Part shown: positions 1-6,124 of the stretch, piece by piece
How the letters are laid out: each line of letters opens with the position of its first letter
How positions within the stretch are numbered: position 1 is the stretch's first letter
Source: Polynucleobacter meluiroseus
Lineage (GTDB): Bacteria > Pseudomonadota > Gammaproteobacteria > Burkholderiales > Burkholderiaceae
Direction of reading: 5' to 3'
Length of the DNA stretch: 11,183 bases
Assembly: GCA_943329505.2 (NCBI GenBank)
Contig: CALQED020000017.1
Span: 1-11,183, forward strand
Made by a program: the position numbers and the translations under genes
The notes under the pieces: generated by a model
Database searches by the model: none
Told to the model about the DNA's origin: nothing
What the model saw: the letters and a program-made list of their open reading frames with translations, nothing else

Positions 1-146
1 TAGGCGGACATCACGCTAAAATAGCAGATTGGCGTCGGCAGAAGTCTTTAGAGCTGACGTTCAAGCTCAGGCCAGATTTAATTGAATCGGCCAGAGCTAA
101 TGGGTTGCTAACCCGAGAAGATGAACAATTTCTTCGCTCGCTGTGA
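1..146 (+). CDS. trmD: TrmD, tRNA (guanine-N1-)-methyltransferase, C-terminal end only
   Basis: Partial gene entering from the left edge. The frame from base 3 to the TGA at 144-146 gives 47 residues starting [19 protein letters not shown], which matches the TrmD C-terminal region (the HH..I..WRR..S motif and the helical tail ending TREDEQFL). TrmD is the cytoplasmic SPOUT-family enzyme that transfers a methyl group from SAM to N1 of G37 in tRNAs reading CNN/GNN-type codons, which prevents frameshifting. rplS directly downstream agrees with the conserved rpsP-rimM-trmD-rplS order of proteobacteria. The knotted SAM-binding domain lies outside the window, so identity rests on the tail and the neighbour. 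Confidence 0.93.
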   Translation, partial: GGHHAKIADWRRQKSLELTFKLRPDLIESARANGLLTREDEQFLRSL

Positions 147-282
147 ATACTCTCAGTAGTGCTCAGTGGTGAATAGGTGGTTTAGATTTTGGTTTAGTGA
201 AATTGTTTTAACTGCATCCTCTGTTAGGTCCGTTGATGAAAATCTCGGGATTAAACGCTAATACGATGTTTAAGGATTAAAA
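147..282 (+). other. trmD-rplS spacer and rplS leader with Shine-Dalgarno
   Basis: A 136-bp AT-rich gap, longer than I would expect inside the rpsP-trmD-rplS operon. AAGGA at 272-276, 6 nt before the rplS ATG, is a good Shine-Dalgarno site and fixes that start. Near the trmD stop there is a two-copy 10-bp direct repeat (CTCAGTAGTG 152-161, CTCAGTGGTG 162-171) and then GGTTTAG twice (179-185, 191-197). I see no convincing sigma-70 promoter and no clear autoregulatory hairpin, so co-transcription with trmD is the simplest reading. Confidence 0.5.
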
Positions 283-678
283 ATGAATTTAATTGAAAAA
301 ATTGAGCAAGAAGAAATTGCTCGCTTAAGTGCTAACAGAACTTTGCCAAGCTTTGCGCCTGGCGATACAGTAGTTGTTAGCGTAAACGTTGTTGAAGGTA
401 CACGTAAGCGTACCCAGGCCTTCGAAGGCGTTGTGATTGCTAAACGTAATCGCGGACTTAATTCTAGTTTTATCGTGCGTAAGATTTCTTCTGGTGAAGG
501 CGTTGAGCGTACTTTCCAGACTTACTCACCTTTGATCGCGAGCATTGAAGTAAAGCGTCGCGGTGATGTTCGTCGCGCGAAGTTATATTACTTGCGCGAT
601 CGTTCTGGTAAGTCAGCACGTATTAAAGAAAAACTCCAAGCACGCAATAAGACAGTGGCTGCTCCAGCCGCTGAATAA
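283..678 (+). CDS. rplS: 50S ribosomal protein L19
   Basis: 131 residues. L19 sits at the 30S-50S interface of the ribosome and contributes to an intersubunit bridge. The sequence is typical throughout: an N-terminal helix ([12 protein letters not shown]), the [14 protein letters not shown] beta strand around residues 26-39, [17 protein letters not shown] around 48-64, and the family signature [19 protein letters not shown] around 89-107 followed by GKSARIKEK. It is about 15 residues longer than E. coli L19 because of an Ala/Pro-rich tail ending AAPAAE. The start is supported by AAGGA at 272-276. A strong intrinsic terminator 20 nt after the stop closes the transcript. No anomalies seen. Confidence 0.98.
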   Translation: MNLIEKIEQEEIARLSANRTLPSFAPGDTVVVSVNVVEGTRKRTQAFEGVVIAKRNRGLNSSFIVRKISSGEGVERTFQTYSPLIASIEVKRRGDVRRAKLYYLRDRSGKSARIKEKLQARNKTVAAPAAE

Positions 679-697
679 TGACCGCTTTGAGGTAAAT

Positions 698-724
698 AAA
701 AAGGCGGCCTTGGTCGCCTTTTTT
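698..724 (+). terminator. Rho-independent terminator of the trmD-rplS transcript
   Basis: AAAAAGGCG (698-706) pairs with CGCCTTTTT (715-723) around the 8-nt loop GCCTTGGT. GC pairs sit at the loop end and the 3' arm runs into a T-tract (719-724). This is a textbook intrinsic terminator. The A-tract on the 5' side could let it work weakly in the opposite direction as well. Confidence 0.93.
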
Positions 725-731
725 GTTGCCT

Positions 732-746
732 TAGAATATGACTATG
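732..746 (+). promoter_or_regulatory. Predicted -10 box and leaderless start of the Nudix gene
   Basis: TAGAAT (732-737) matches TATAAT at 5 of 6 positions and is followed by 6 nt and then ATG at 744. A -10 hexamer normally ends at -7, so the predicted first transcribed base is the A of this ATG. A weak -35 (TTGGTC, 710-715, 16-bp spacer) lies in and beside the loop of the rplS terminator. There is no Shine-Dalgarno sequence before either in-frame ATG (738 or 744). Inferred from sequence only. Confidence 0.55.
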
Positions 747-1481
747 TCTAAGACTCTTAAGCCTGCAGTAGATGCGATCAATATCGCTGCGCCCTCAGGG
801 TTTAGTGCAGAAGCGGTTGCAATTCATGAGGTATGTATTCATGATAAAAAGGTCAACCCAGAATTTCTGGAGCCGGAGGCTCTAAAAGCCCGTCTCCAAT
901 GTCCGCCTCAATGGCAACCCGAAATTACTGATGAAAACCGCTACGTCATGGCTACGGATATCATCGCTAAGCGTCAAGCTGCTGGAAAGGTAACCCGGGC
1001 AGCAGTATTAATCCCTTTGCTATTAAAAGAGGATGGCTTATCTGTTTTATTGACACAAAGAACCAATCATTTGCATGATCATGCAGGGCAAATTAGCTTT
1101 CCGGGTGGCCGAATGGATCCTGAGGATCTCAGTCCAAATGACACTGCTTTAAGAGAAAGCAAGGAAGAGATTGGTCTAGATCCTCAGCGCGTAGAGATTA
1201 TTGGTCATCTTCCAGAGTATTTAACAGTTTCTGGCTATAGCGTCACGCCAGTAGTAGGATTAGTACAAGCTCAGGCAGAATATGTCTTGGATGAGTTTGA
1301 GGTGGCAGATGTTTTTGAGGTGCCGCTCCATTTTTTACTAGATCCAGCCAATCACCAGATCAGAGTATGGCAAAGTGAGTTGGGTGGCCGTCGTTTCTAT
1401 GCAATGCCTTATGAGAACCGCTTCATTTGGGGTGCTACAGCGGGAATGTTGCGTAACCTTTATCATTTATTAAAAGTATGA
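744..1481 (+). CDS. Nudix hydrolase, CoA pyrophosphatase (NudL/YeaB) type
   Basis: 245 residues from ATG 744; an in-frame ATG at 738 would add two. The Nudix fold hydrolyses nucleoside-diphosphate-X compounds with Mg2+; this subfamily is thought to act on coenzyme A and derivatives. The UPF0035-type signature LLTQRTNHLHDHAGQISF followed by PGG lies near residues 102-122, and the catalytic helix RESKEEIGL near 137-145 carries the metal-binding EE pair. The Nudix box is longer than the canonical GX5EX7RE spacing, as is usual in CoA pyrophosphatases. About 90 residues precede the Nudix core, so it is longer than the roughly 190-residue E. coli NudL. I chose 744 because a -10 box places the transcript start there. 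Its last codon overlaps the next gene (ATGA, 1478-1481), implying coupling. The substrate is not proven. Confidence 0.88.
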   Translation: MSKTLKPAVDAINIAAPSGFSAEAVAIHEVCIHDKKVNPEFLEPEALKARLQCPPQWQPEITDENRYVMATDIIAKRQAAGKVTRAAVLIPLLLKEDGLSVLLTQRTNHLHDHAGQISFPGGRMDPEDLSPNDTALRESKEEIGLDPQRVEIIGHLPEYLTVSGYSVTPVVGLVQAQAEYVLDEFEVADVFEVPLHFLLDPANHQIRVWQSELGGRRFYAMPYENRFIWGATAGMLRNLYHLLKV

Positions 1482-2434
1482 CTTTCTTCTCTATTCTCTT
1501 CGCCCTCATTGCTGAGCAATATCGCCCAGTAACTTCTAGCCATTGGATTGCGCGTATGAGTACGCGTTGGTTGGATTGGGTGGCCGGTGAATTTGGTGGT
1601 AAATCTGAAGAGGGTGCAAGTCCAGTTGGTGCACGTATGGCCTGCTTGGTCGCATTTATCTTGCCAACCTTCTTGGTGTTCATGGTCTATGTCATCTGTA
1701 TGGTGACTTATCCGATCTTAGGTTTTTTGTGGAACATCGTCATTGCGTATTTGTTTTTTGGTTTTCGTCAATTCAGTCACTCATTTACTTTGGTGCATGA
1801 AGCGATTGAAGCGCATGATTTGCCAGCAGCTCGCGTTGCATTGGGTGAGTGGTATGGCCCAGAATTAGATACAACCAATCTTTCTGAGACTGAAGTCATT
1901 TCATTAGCGCTAGAGCGCGCCATCATTGGCTCGCATCACCATGTATTTGGCATCTTATTTTGGTTCATGATGCCTATGGGCCCTGCTGGTGTAGTGCTTT
2001 ATCGTTTAGCGGATATCGCCTCTCAGCGTTGGTCGGAGCGTGATTACAACCTTAGTGAAGCAGCACGCCATTTCTTCTATGTACTTGATTGGATTCCTGC
2101 ACGGATCACTGCAATGGGCTTTGCAATTGTTGGAAACTTCGAGGGTGCAGTGTATGGATGGCGTTATCTCACGCAAAAATGGTCTGACTCATTATCTGCT
2201 GTGATTTTGGCTGCAGGCAGCGGCGCGTTAGGTGTGCGCTTAGGTCAACCCTTGAGCGAGCCTGATAGCGATGAAGCTTTACGAATGGCTGAGGCTGGTG
2301 AGCCCTTAGTCTATGAGGTGGGTCTTGAGCCAACTGAGCGCACCATGCGCTCTGCAGTTGGCTTGGTATGGCGCTTAGTTATCGCTTGGATGGCTTTATT
2401 GCTAATGTTGACCATCGCTCTTTGGCTTGGCTGA
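1478..2434 (+). CDS. CobD/CbiB-family integral membrane protein (degenerate, AmpE-like)
   Basis: 318 residues. The start ATG overlaps the Nudix stop as ATGA, so translation is probably coupled. Membrane segments are visible near residues 1-12, 53-75, 78-96, 155-175 and 294-316. The family resemblance is the block SLALERAIIGSHHHVFGILFW, then PAGVVLYRLADI (around 169-180) and DWIPARITA (204-212), which align with the CbiB/CobD blocks APLFW, GAPGA..YR..NTLD and PARI. True CbiB joins aminopropanol (or its phosphate) to adenosylcobyric acid in B12 synthesis. Here the usual Asn/Asp-Gly residues of the first block are replaced by AIIGSHHH and no cobalamin gene is nearby. A role in B12 synthesis is therefore unlikely; AmpE-like proteins of unclear function are the better comparison. 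Its 3' end overlaps rsgA on the other strand. Confidence 0.78.
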   Translation: MTFFSILFALIAEQYRPVTSSHWIARMSTRWLDWVAGEFGGKSEEGASPVGARMACLVAFILPTFLVFMVYVICMVTYPILGFLWNIVIAYLFFGFRQFSHSFTLVHEAIEAHDLPAARVALGEWYGPELDTTNLSETEVISLALERAIIGSHHHVFGILFWFMMPMGPAGVVLYRLADIASQRWSERDYNLSEAARHFFYVLDWIPARITAMGFAIVGNFEGAVYGWRYLTQKWSDSLSAVILAAGSGALGVRLGQPLSEPDSDEALRMAEAGEPLVYEVGLEPTERTMRSAVGLVWRLVIAWMALLLMLTIALWLG

Positions 2435-3392
2435 TCCCCTGAATTTGTGTATCCGCCGTTTTTGAGTCTGAACGCAGTTGTCTAAATAGCGCCAGTCTTT
2501 CTGGCGCTATTGCATTTTGATTAACTGCATCTCGCACAGCACAATCAGGTTCAGATTGATGCGCACAATTATGAAAGCGACATTTACCCAGCAGGTCTTG
2601 AAATTCTCGAAAGGCGTGCTGTAATTCGCTCACAGACATGTGCGCTAAGCCAAACTCCTGAAAGCCAGGTGAGTCAATGAGTGCACCGAGTTTTCCAGCA
2701 TCATTTCTGCCCCAAGATTCTGGTAATTCAAAATAGCGGCAAGCTGTAGTGGTATGTTTGCCAGTATCTAGACGCACAGAGTATTCCTGGGTTAATGCAG
2801 CAGCATTCGGAACCCAAGCATTTAGTAGGCTAGATTTACCCATGCCTGACTGACCAACAAAGACAGATACTTTGCCTTGCAAGGCAGGGCGTAGCGCATG
2901 AATCGATGCAGGATCAAATTTAGCGGAGACCTCGCTGACTGGGTAGCCCATGCGTGCGTAAGGGGCAATGATCTTGCGCGCTTGCTCTAGCTTATCTTGA
3001 AGATCGCACTTATTGAGCAGAATATGCAAACCAATTTGATTGGCTTCTGCAGCTACGACCGCTCTGCCTAGTAGGTCGGGGGAGAATGCAGGTTGCGTCG
3101 CTAGGACTACCAAAATTTGATCAACGTTAGAAGCAATAATCTTGCTCTTAAATGCATCAGATCGATACAGAATAGTCTCGCGGGGCTCGATTTCAATAAT
3201 GCGTGCTTGATTTGCAGAAGTCATCTCTAGCAACAGGCGATCACCTACTGCACCAATATGCTGCTTGGCAGGTGTGCTCACCTGAATCAGTGGACCACTT
3301 GGTGACTCATTGGCAAGTACATCGGTAACCAGACGCTGCGCTAGGTAATGCCTGCCATAAGAAGCAGTCAGTAGCGCACGAAATTGTTCCAT
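2379..3392 (-). CDS. rsgA: RsgA, small ribosomal subunit biogenesis GTPase
   Basis: 337 residues. RsgA (YjeQ/EngC) is a circularly permuted GTPase that binds the 30S decoding region late in assembly and promotes release of RbfA. The permuted motif order is clear: G4 NKCDL (127-131), G5 SAK (156-158), G1 GQSGMGKS (180-187), G2 threonines around 214-216, G3 DSPG (240-243). The zinc knuckle follows as C271-x4-C276-x-H278-x5-C284. An OB-like N-terminal domain precedes the GTPase. The ATG lies 14 nt after the M48 stop with no good Shine-Dalgarno sequence, which suggests coupling to that gene. The last 18 codons overlap the CobD-like gene antisense, and codons 294-303 contain a perfect 11-bp inverted repeat. 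Confidence 0.97.
   Translation of the reverse strand: MEQFRALLTASYGRHYLAQRLVTDVLANESPSGPLIQVSTPAKQHIGAVGDRLLLEMTSANQARIIEIEPRETILYRSDAFKSKIIASNVDQILVVLATQPAFSPDLLGRAVVAAEANQIGLHILLNKCDLQDKLEQARKIIAPYARMGYPVSEVSAKFDPASIHALRPALQGKVSVFVGQSGMGKSSLLNAWVPNAAALTQEYSVRLDTGKHTTTACRYFELPESWGRNDAGKLGALIDSPGFQEFGLAHMSVSELQHAFREFQDLLGKCRFHNCAHQSEPDCAVRDAVNQNAIAPERLALFRQLRSDSKTADTQIQGISQAKERWSTLAIKPSKR
2485..2511. repeat. Perfect 11-bp inverted repeat inside rsgA, possible terminator for the convergent transcript
   Basis: AATAGCGCCAG (2485-2495) and CTGGCGCTATT (2501-2511) are perfectly complementary around a 5-nt loop, TCTTT. The hairpin begins 51 nt after the stop of the plus-strand CobD-like gene and is the only strong hairpin between the two convergent genes. 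It is entirely inside rsgA coding sequence (residues 294-303). On the plus strand TTTT appears only 5 nt after the stem (2515-2518), so as an intrinsic terminator it is imperfect. It could equally slow RNA decay from the 3' end. Confidence 0.6.
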
Positions 3393-3406
3393 GAGATAAA
3401 CGAGAT

Positions 3407-4657
3407 TTAGCTCAGACGTTGCAAGTTGGCGATACGCAATGGGGCAGGCGGGTGCGAGCTATAGAAAGCAGTGTAGATAGGATCTGGTGTTAGCGTCGAT
3501 GCATTATCTTGATACAGCTTCACCAGTGCAGAGATAAGATCTTGGGCGGACGATTTTTCAGCAGCAAATCCATCAGCTTCGTATTCATGTTTGCGCGAAG
3601 CAAGGCTGCCGAGCGGCGTGAAGAAAAAACTAAATACTGGGGAGACCAGCATAAATAGTGCCAAGGCTAGACCACCGTTATAGCCATTAAGGTTAGGCAT
3701 GACTCCAAGATCGGTATAAAACCAAACTTGCGTACTGACCCATCCAAGTAAGGCAAACATCGCAAAGCTCAAGGCAAAGGAAACAATAAGACGCTTGCGA
3801 ATATGTTTGCACTTGAAGTGACCTAACTCATGAGCAAGCACTGCCTCAACTTCGCCGGGGTTTAGTTTCTCAATCAGGGTATCAAAGAATACAATACGCT
3901 TCGCTTTGCCCATGCCAGCAAAGAATGCATTGCCATGAGCACTACGCTTACTGCCATCCATAACAAACAAGCCTTGACTAGCAAAGTCGCAGCGCGTTAA
4001 GAGCGCCTCAATTTTAGTTTTGAGTGGGCCATCTTCTAAAGCTTGAAACTTATTAAAGAGAGGTGCAATGAATGTTGGAAAGATCCACTGCATCAACAGG
4101 CTAAATAGAGAGAGCACTGCCCATGCCCAGAGCCACCAAAGATCACCAGCCTTAAGCATTAGCGTGAGGATGACCCATAACAATGGAATGCCAATCGCAC
4201 CACCCACAGATAGACCTTTAAACATATCACTAAAGAATAATTTTTTATTCATGCGATTAAAGCCAAAGCGCTCTTCGAGATAAAACTGTTTGTACCAAGA
4301 GAAAGGCAGATCCAGAATTCCGGAAATGATGACGATGGATACTAGCAATGCAATTTGCTGCGCAACACCTTCGCCCAGCAATTGCAGAAGAGCTAAATTG
4401 AGGATTTCTAATCCCCCTAGTAATGTGAAGGCAATTAAAATAATGGCACTTACCCCATTTTCTAAAATCGCTAGACGTAATTTAGCGATTGTGTAGTCAG
4501 CGGCTTTCTGATGTTCGGCTAGAGTTACTTTGGAAGCAAACTCAGCCGGGACTGTGTCTCGATGCTGGGAAACGTACCGAATTTGACGTTGGGAGAGCCA
4601 GTGGCGTAGGCCAAAACTGGCTATGAAAGCGATTAGGAAAACAATTGTGAATGTCAT
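3407..4657 (-). CDS. M48-family membrane metalloprotease, Ste24/CAAX-protease-like
   Basis: 416 residues from ATG 4657; GTG 4663 in frame would add two. This is an integral inner-membrane zinc protease of the Ste24 (M48A) type. An N-terminal membrane helix is followed by several more (roughly 66-115, 147-193, 289-312, 328-348), the FGFN signature at 131-134, the catalytic HELGH at 276-280, and the third zinc ligand in EYEAD at 358-362, with the conserved SHPP near the C-terminus. The length fits bacterial Ste24 homologues. These are thought to work in membrane-protein quality control; a bacterial CAAX-processing role is not established. The start is chosen from a TATAAT box placed so that transcription would begin on this ATG. 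rsgA follows after 14 nt, so the two are probably one operon. Confidence 0.92.
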   Translation of the reverse strand: MTFTIVFLIAFIASFGLRHWLSQRQIRYVSQHRDTVPAEFASKVTLAEHQKAADYTIAKLRLAILENGVSAIILIAFTLLGGLEILNLALLQLLGEGVAQQIALLVSIVIISGILDLPFSWYKQFYLEERFGFNRMNKKLFFSDMFKGLSVGGAIGIPLLWVILTLMLKAGDLWWLWAWAVLSLFSLLMQWIFPTFIAPLFNKFQALEDGPLKTKIEALLTRCDFASQGLFVMDGSKRSAHGNAFFAGMGKAKRIVFFDTLIEKLNPGEVEAVLAHELGHFKCKHIRKRLIVSFALSFAMFALLGWVSTQVWFYTDLGVMPNLNGYNGGLALALFMLVSPVFSFFFTPLGSLASRKHEYEADGFAAEKSSAQDLISALVKLYQDNASTLTPDPIYTAFYSSHPPAPLRIANLQRLS

Positions 4658-4681
4658 GCTCACATTATATTTACTGTGAGC
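4658..4681 (-). promoter_or_regulatory. M48 gene promoter: consensus -10 framed by a perfect inverted repeat
   Basis: On the minus strand the perfect consensus TATAAT (4669-4664) is followed by 6 nt, GTGAGC, and then ATG 4657, which predicts a leaderless mRNA. A perfect 7-bp inverted repeat, GCTCACA (4658-4664) and TGTGAGC (4675-4681), lies around the -10 with a 10-nt centre. The -35 region is weak (ACCCCA at a 17-bp spacer). The repeat looks like an operator. In a transcript reading through from the upstream prpD gene it could also form a hairpin directly before the ATG. Its half-sites face the opposite way to CRP sites. Confidence 0.6.
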
Positions 4682-4710
4682 GATATTGGGGTGGATTTGG
4701 TTTGCAAGGC

Positions 4711-6087
4711 CTAGTTGCGTGGGCTAAGTAGAGCGACAAAATCTCTAGCCGAGGCGAAAGTCTCCAGTTCCCAGGCCGCCTTACATATCAACTCAGACTG
4801 ATTTAAGCCCAAAATTGGAGACATTAAGTCCATACATTTTCTATCTAGCTCTAATCTATTCATGGGATTATTTGGCGTTCCCTTAACATCTCGGGTATAA
4901 ACCTCAAAGTGTTTGCCGGAGCGAAGTGTAATTCGTACAATCCCTTGTCGCGTTGGCATATTTTTTGATAGCTCATCACTGCCTTCCAGGCTAATTAACT
5001 TCCTTAATTCCAGGATCTTGGGGTCACTCATTCTGGATCGATCGTGAGCCAAATGAAAGTCCATCCTCCCCTCAAAAATCATGAGTGCTACGAGATGCTG
5101 CAAGCAGATTTCTGGCATTTCTCGATTGTTCACAATGGTGAGAGATTCATGTGGAATTTTCACGTGAATATTAGTAATACTAGAAGGATCAAGCTGCTTG
5201 CCTAGCGTCTGAATGAGTTCGTCTACGCAATCTAGGGGTGCCTGAATGGGGGAGCCTACTGTCCAACGCTTAATACTAGTTTGGAGAATTTCATAGCGCT
5301 TCCCTAGGTCAACTCCCAACTCTTGTCTGAGTGGTTCAACACCATAGGCATCATAAAAATTTCTCTCGCCAGAGAAAACATCTTCAACACCAGTAAAGTC
5401 ATTAATAACCATGAGCGCTGATGTCATTCCATTTCTGGCTGCCATTCCTCCAAAATCAAACGCTTTTTCAATGTGATCTTTATCACGCATCCAGCAAGAC
5501 ACTCCCGAAGCTTGTTGCGCAGCGTAGGATAGTAAATACCTGGCTTGAATTGCATTCACTCCCAGTAGCGCTCCAGCGGAAGCAGCGGCACCAAAGTTTG
5601 GCCCAAAGGTATGGGATGAGTGTCCATTGGCTCTAAATTGATAGGGGTGTAGCGATTTTGTTAATCGACAGCAAATATCGTAGCCCAAAGTCATTGCTTT
5701 AAGTATGTCTAGACCAGAATTATCTTGTAGCTCTGCTGCCGCTAGAGTGGCAGCAACAATACCGCAGCCAGGATGGGTCAGAGATTCCGCATGAGAGTCA
5801 TCGGTCTCATCTGCGTGACCAAACATACCATTTGCTAGGGCAGCATTGATTGCAGTTGTTCTTAGATTAGTCCCAAGTAATATGGCCTGGGGGGCAGCAG
5901 CACCCTGTGCTTTAACAAATTGAATGGCTCTTTTGCCTGCTAGCATTTGAGAGCCAGAGATCATTGATGCAATAGTGTCCAAAAAATGAAACTTAGACTT
6001 TTCAAGAATATGGTCTGGTAATTGTTGTGTTAAAGCGCTCGCTATATATTCAGAAACGAGCGGCATTGGTGAAGCTTTTAATTCCAT
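4711..6087 (-). CDS. MmgE/PrpD-family protein (copy 1)
   Basis: 458 residues, the usual family length. The MmgE/PrpD family includes 2-methylcitrate dehydratase, cis-aconitate decarboxylase and iminodisuccinate epimerase, all acting on small di- or tricarboxylates in the cytoplasm. The N-terminal helical domain carries HADETDDSHAESLTHPG (91-107), matching the family DxxDD..H block, then NGHSSHTFGP (154-163) and HIEKAFDFGGMAARNG (205-220) with the expected lysine K208. At the position where many members have His in a HPAIDA-like block, this protein reads SPIQAPLDC with Gln282, so it belongs to a different subgroup from copy 2. It starts 37 nt after copy 2; ATG 6066 is an alternative start. Nothing distinguishes dehydratase, decarboxylase or isomerase activity. 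A 2-methylcitrate role is unlikely because no prpB or prpC is nearby. Confidence 0.85.
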   Translation of the reverse strand: MELKASPMPLVSEYIASALTQQLPDHILEKSKFHFLDTIASMISGSQMLAGKRAIQFVKAQGAAAPQAILLGTNLRTTAINAALANGMFGHADETDDSHAESLTHPGCGIVAATLAAAELQDNSGLDILKAMTLGYDICCRLTKSLHPYQFRANGHSSHTFGPNFGAAASAGALLGVNAIQARYLLSYAAQQASGVSCWMRDKDHIEKAFDFGGMAARNGMTSALMVINDFTGVEDVFSGERNFYDAYGVEPLRQELGVDLGKRYEILQTSIKRWTVGSPIQAPLDCVDELIQTLGKQLDPSSITNIHVKIPHESLTIVNNREMPEICLQHLVALMIFEGRMDFHLAHDRSRMSDPKILELRKLISLEGSDELSKNMPTRQGIVRITLRSGKHFEVYTRDVKGTPNNPMNRLELDRKCMDLMSPILGLNQSELICKAAWELETFASARDFVALLSPRN

Positions 6088-6124
6088 ATCATTCTCGTAA
6101 TAAAGTAAGGCATTATTTCAGTAT

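Noticed and set aside
152..197. Short direct repeats after trmD as a regulatory or mobile-element footprint
   Set aside because: Two 10-bp copies and two 7-bp copies in AT-rich spacer DNA are too little to support any function.
563..751. 62-codon frame overlapping the end of rplS and the terminator
   Set aside because: It runs through a strong intrinsic terminator and overlaps rplS in another frame; not protein-like.
4658..4681. CRP/FNR-type binding site
   Set aside because: The half-sites are TCACA...TGTGA, the reverse orientation of the CRP consensus TGTGA-N6-TCACA, and the 10-nt spacing is wrong.
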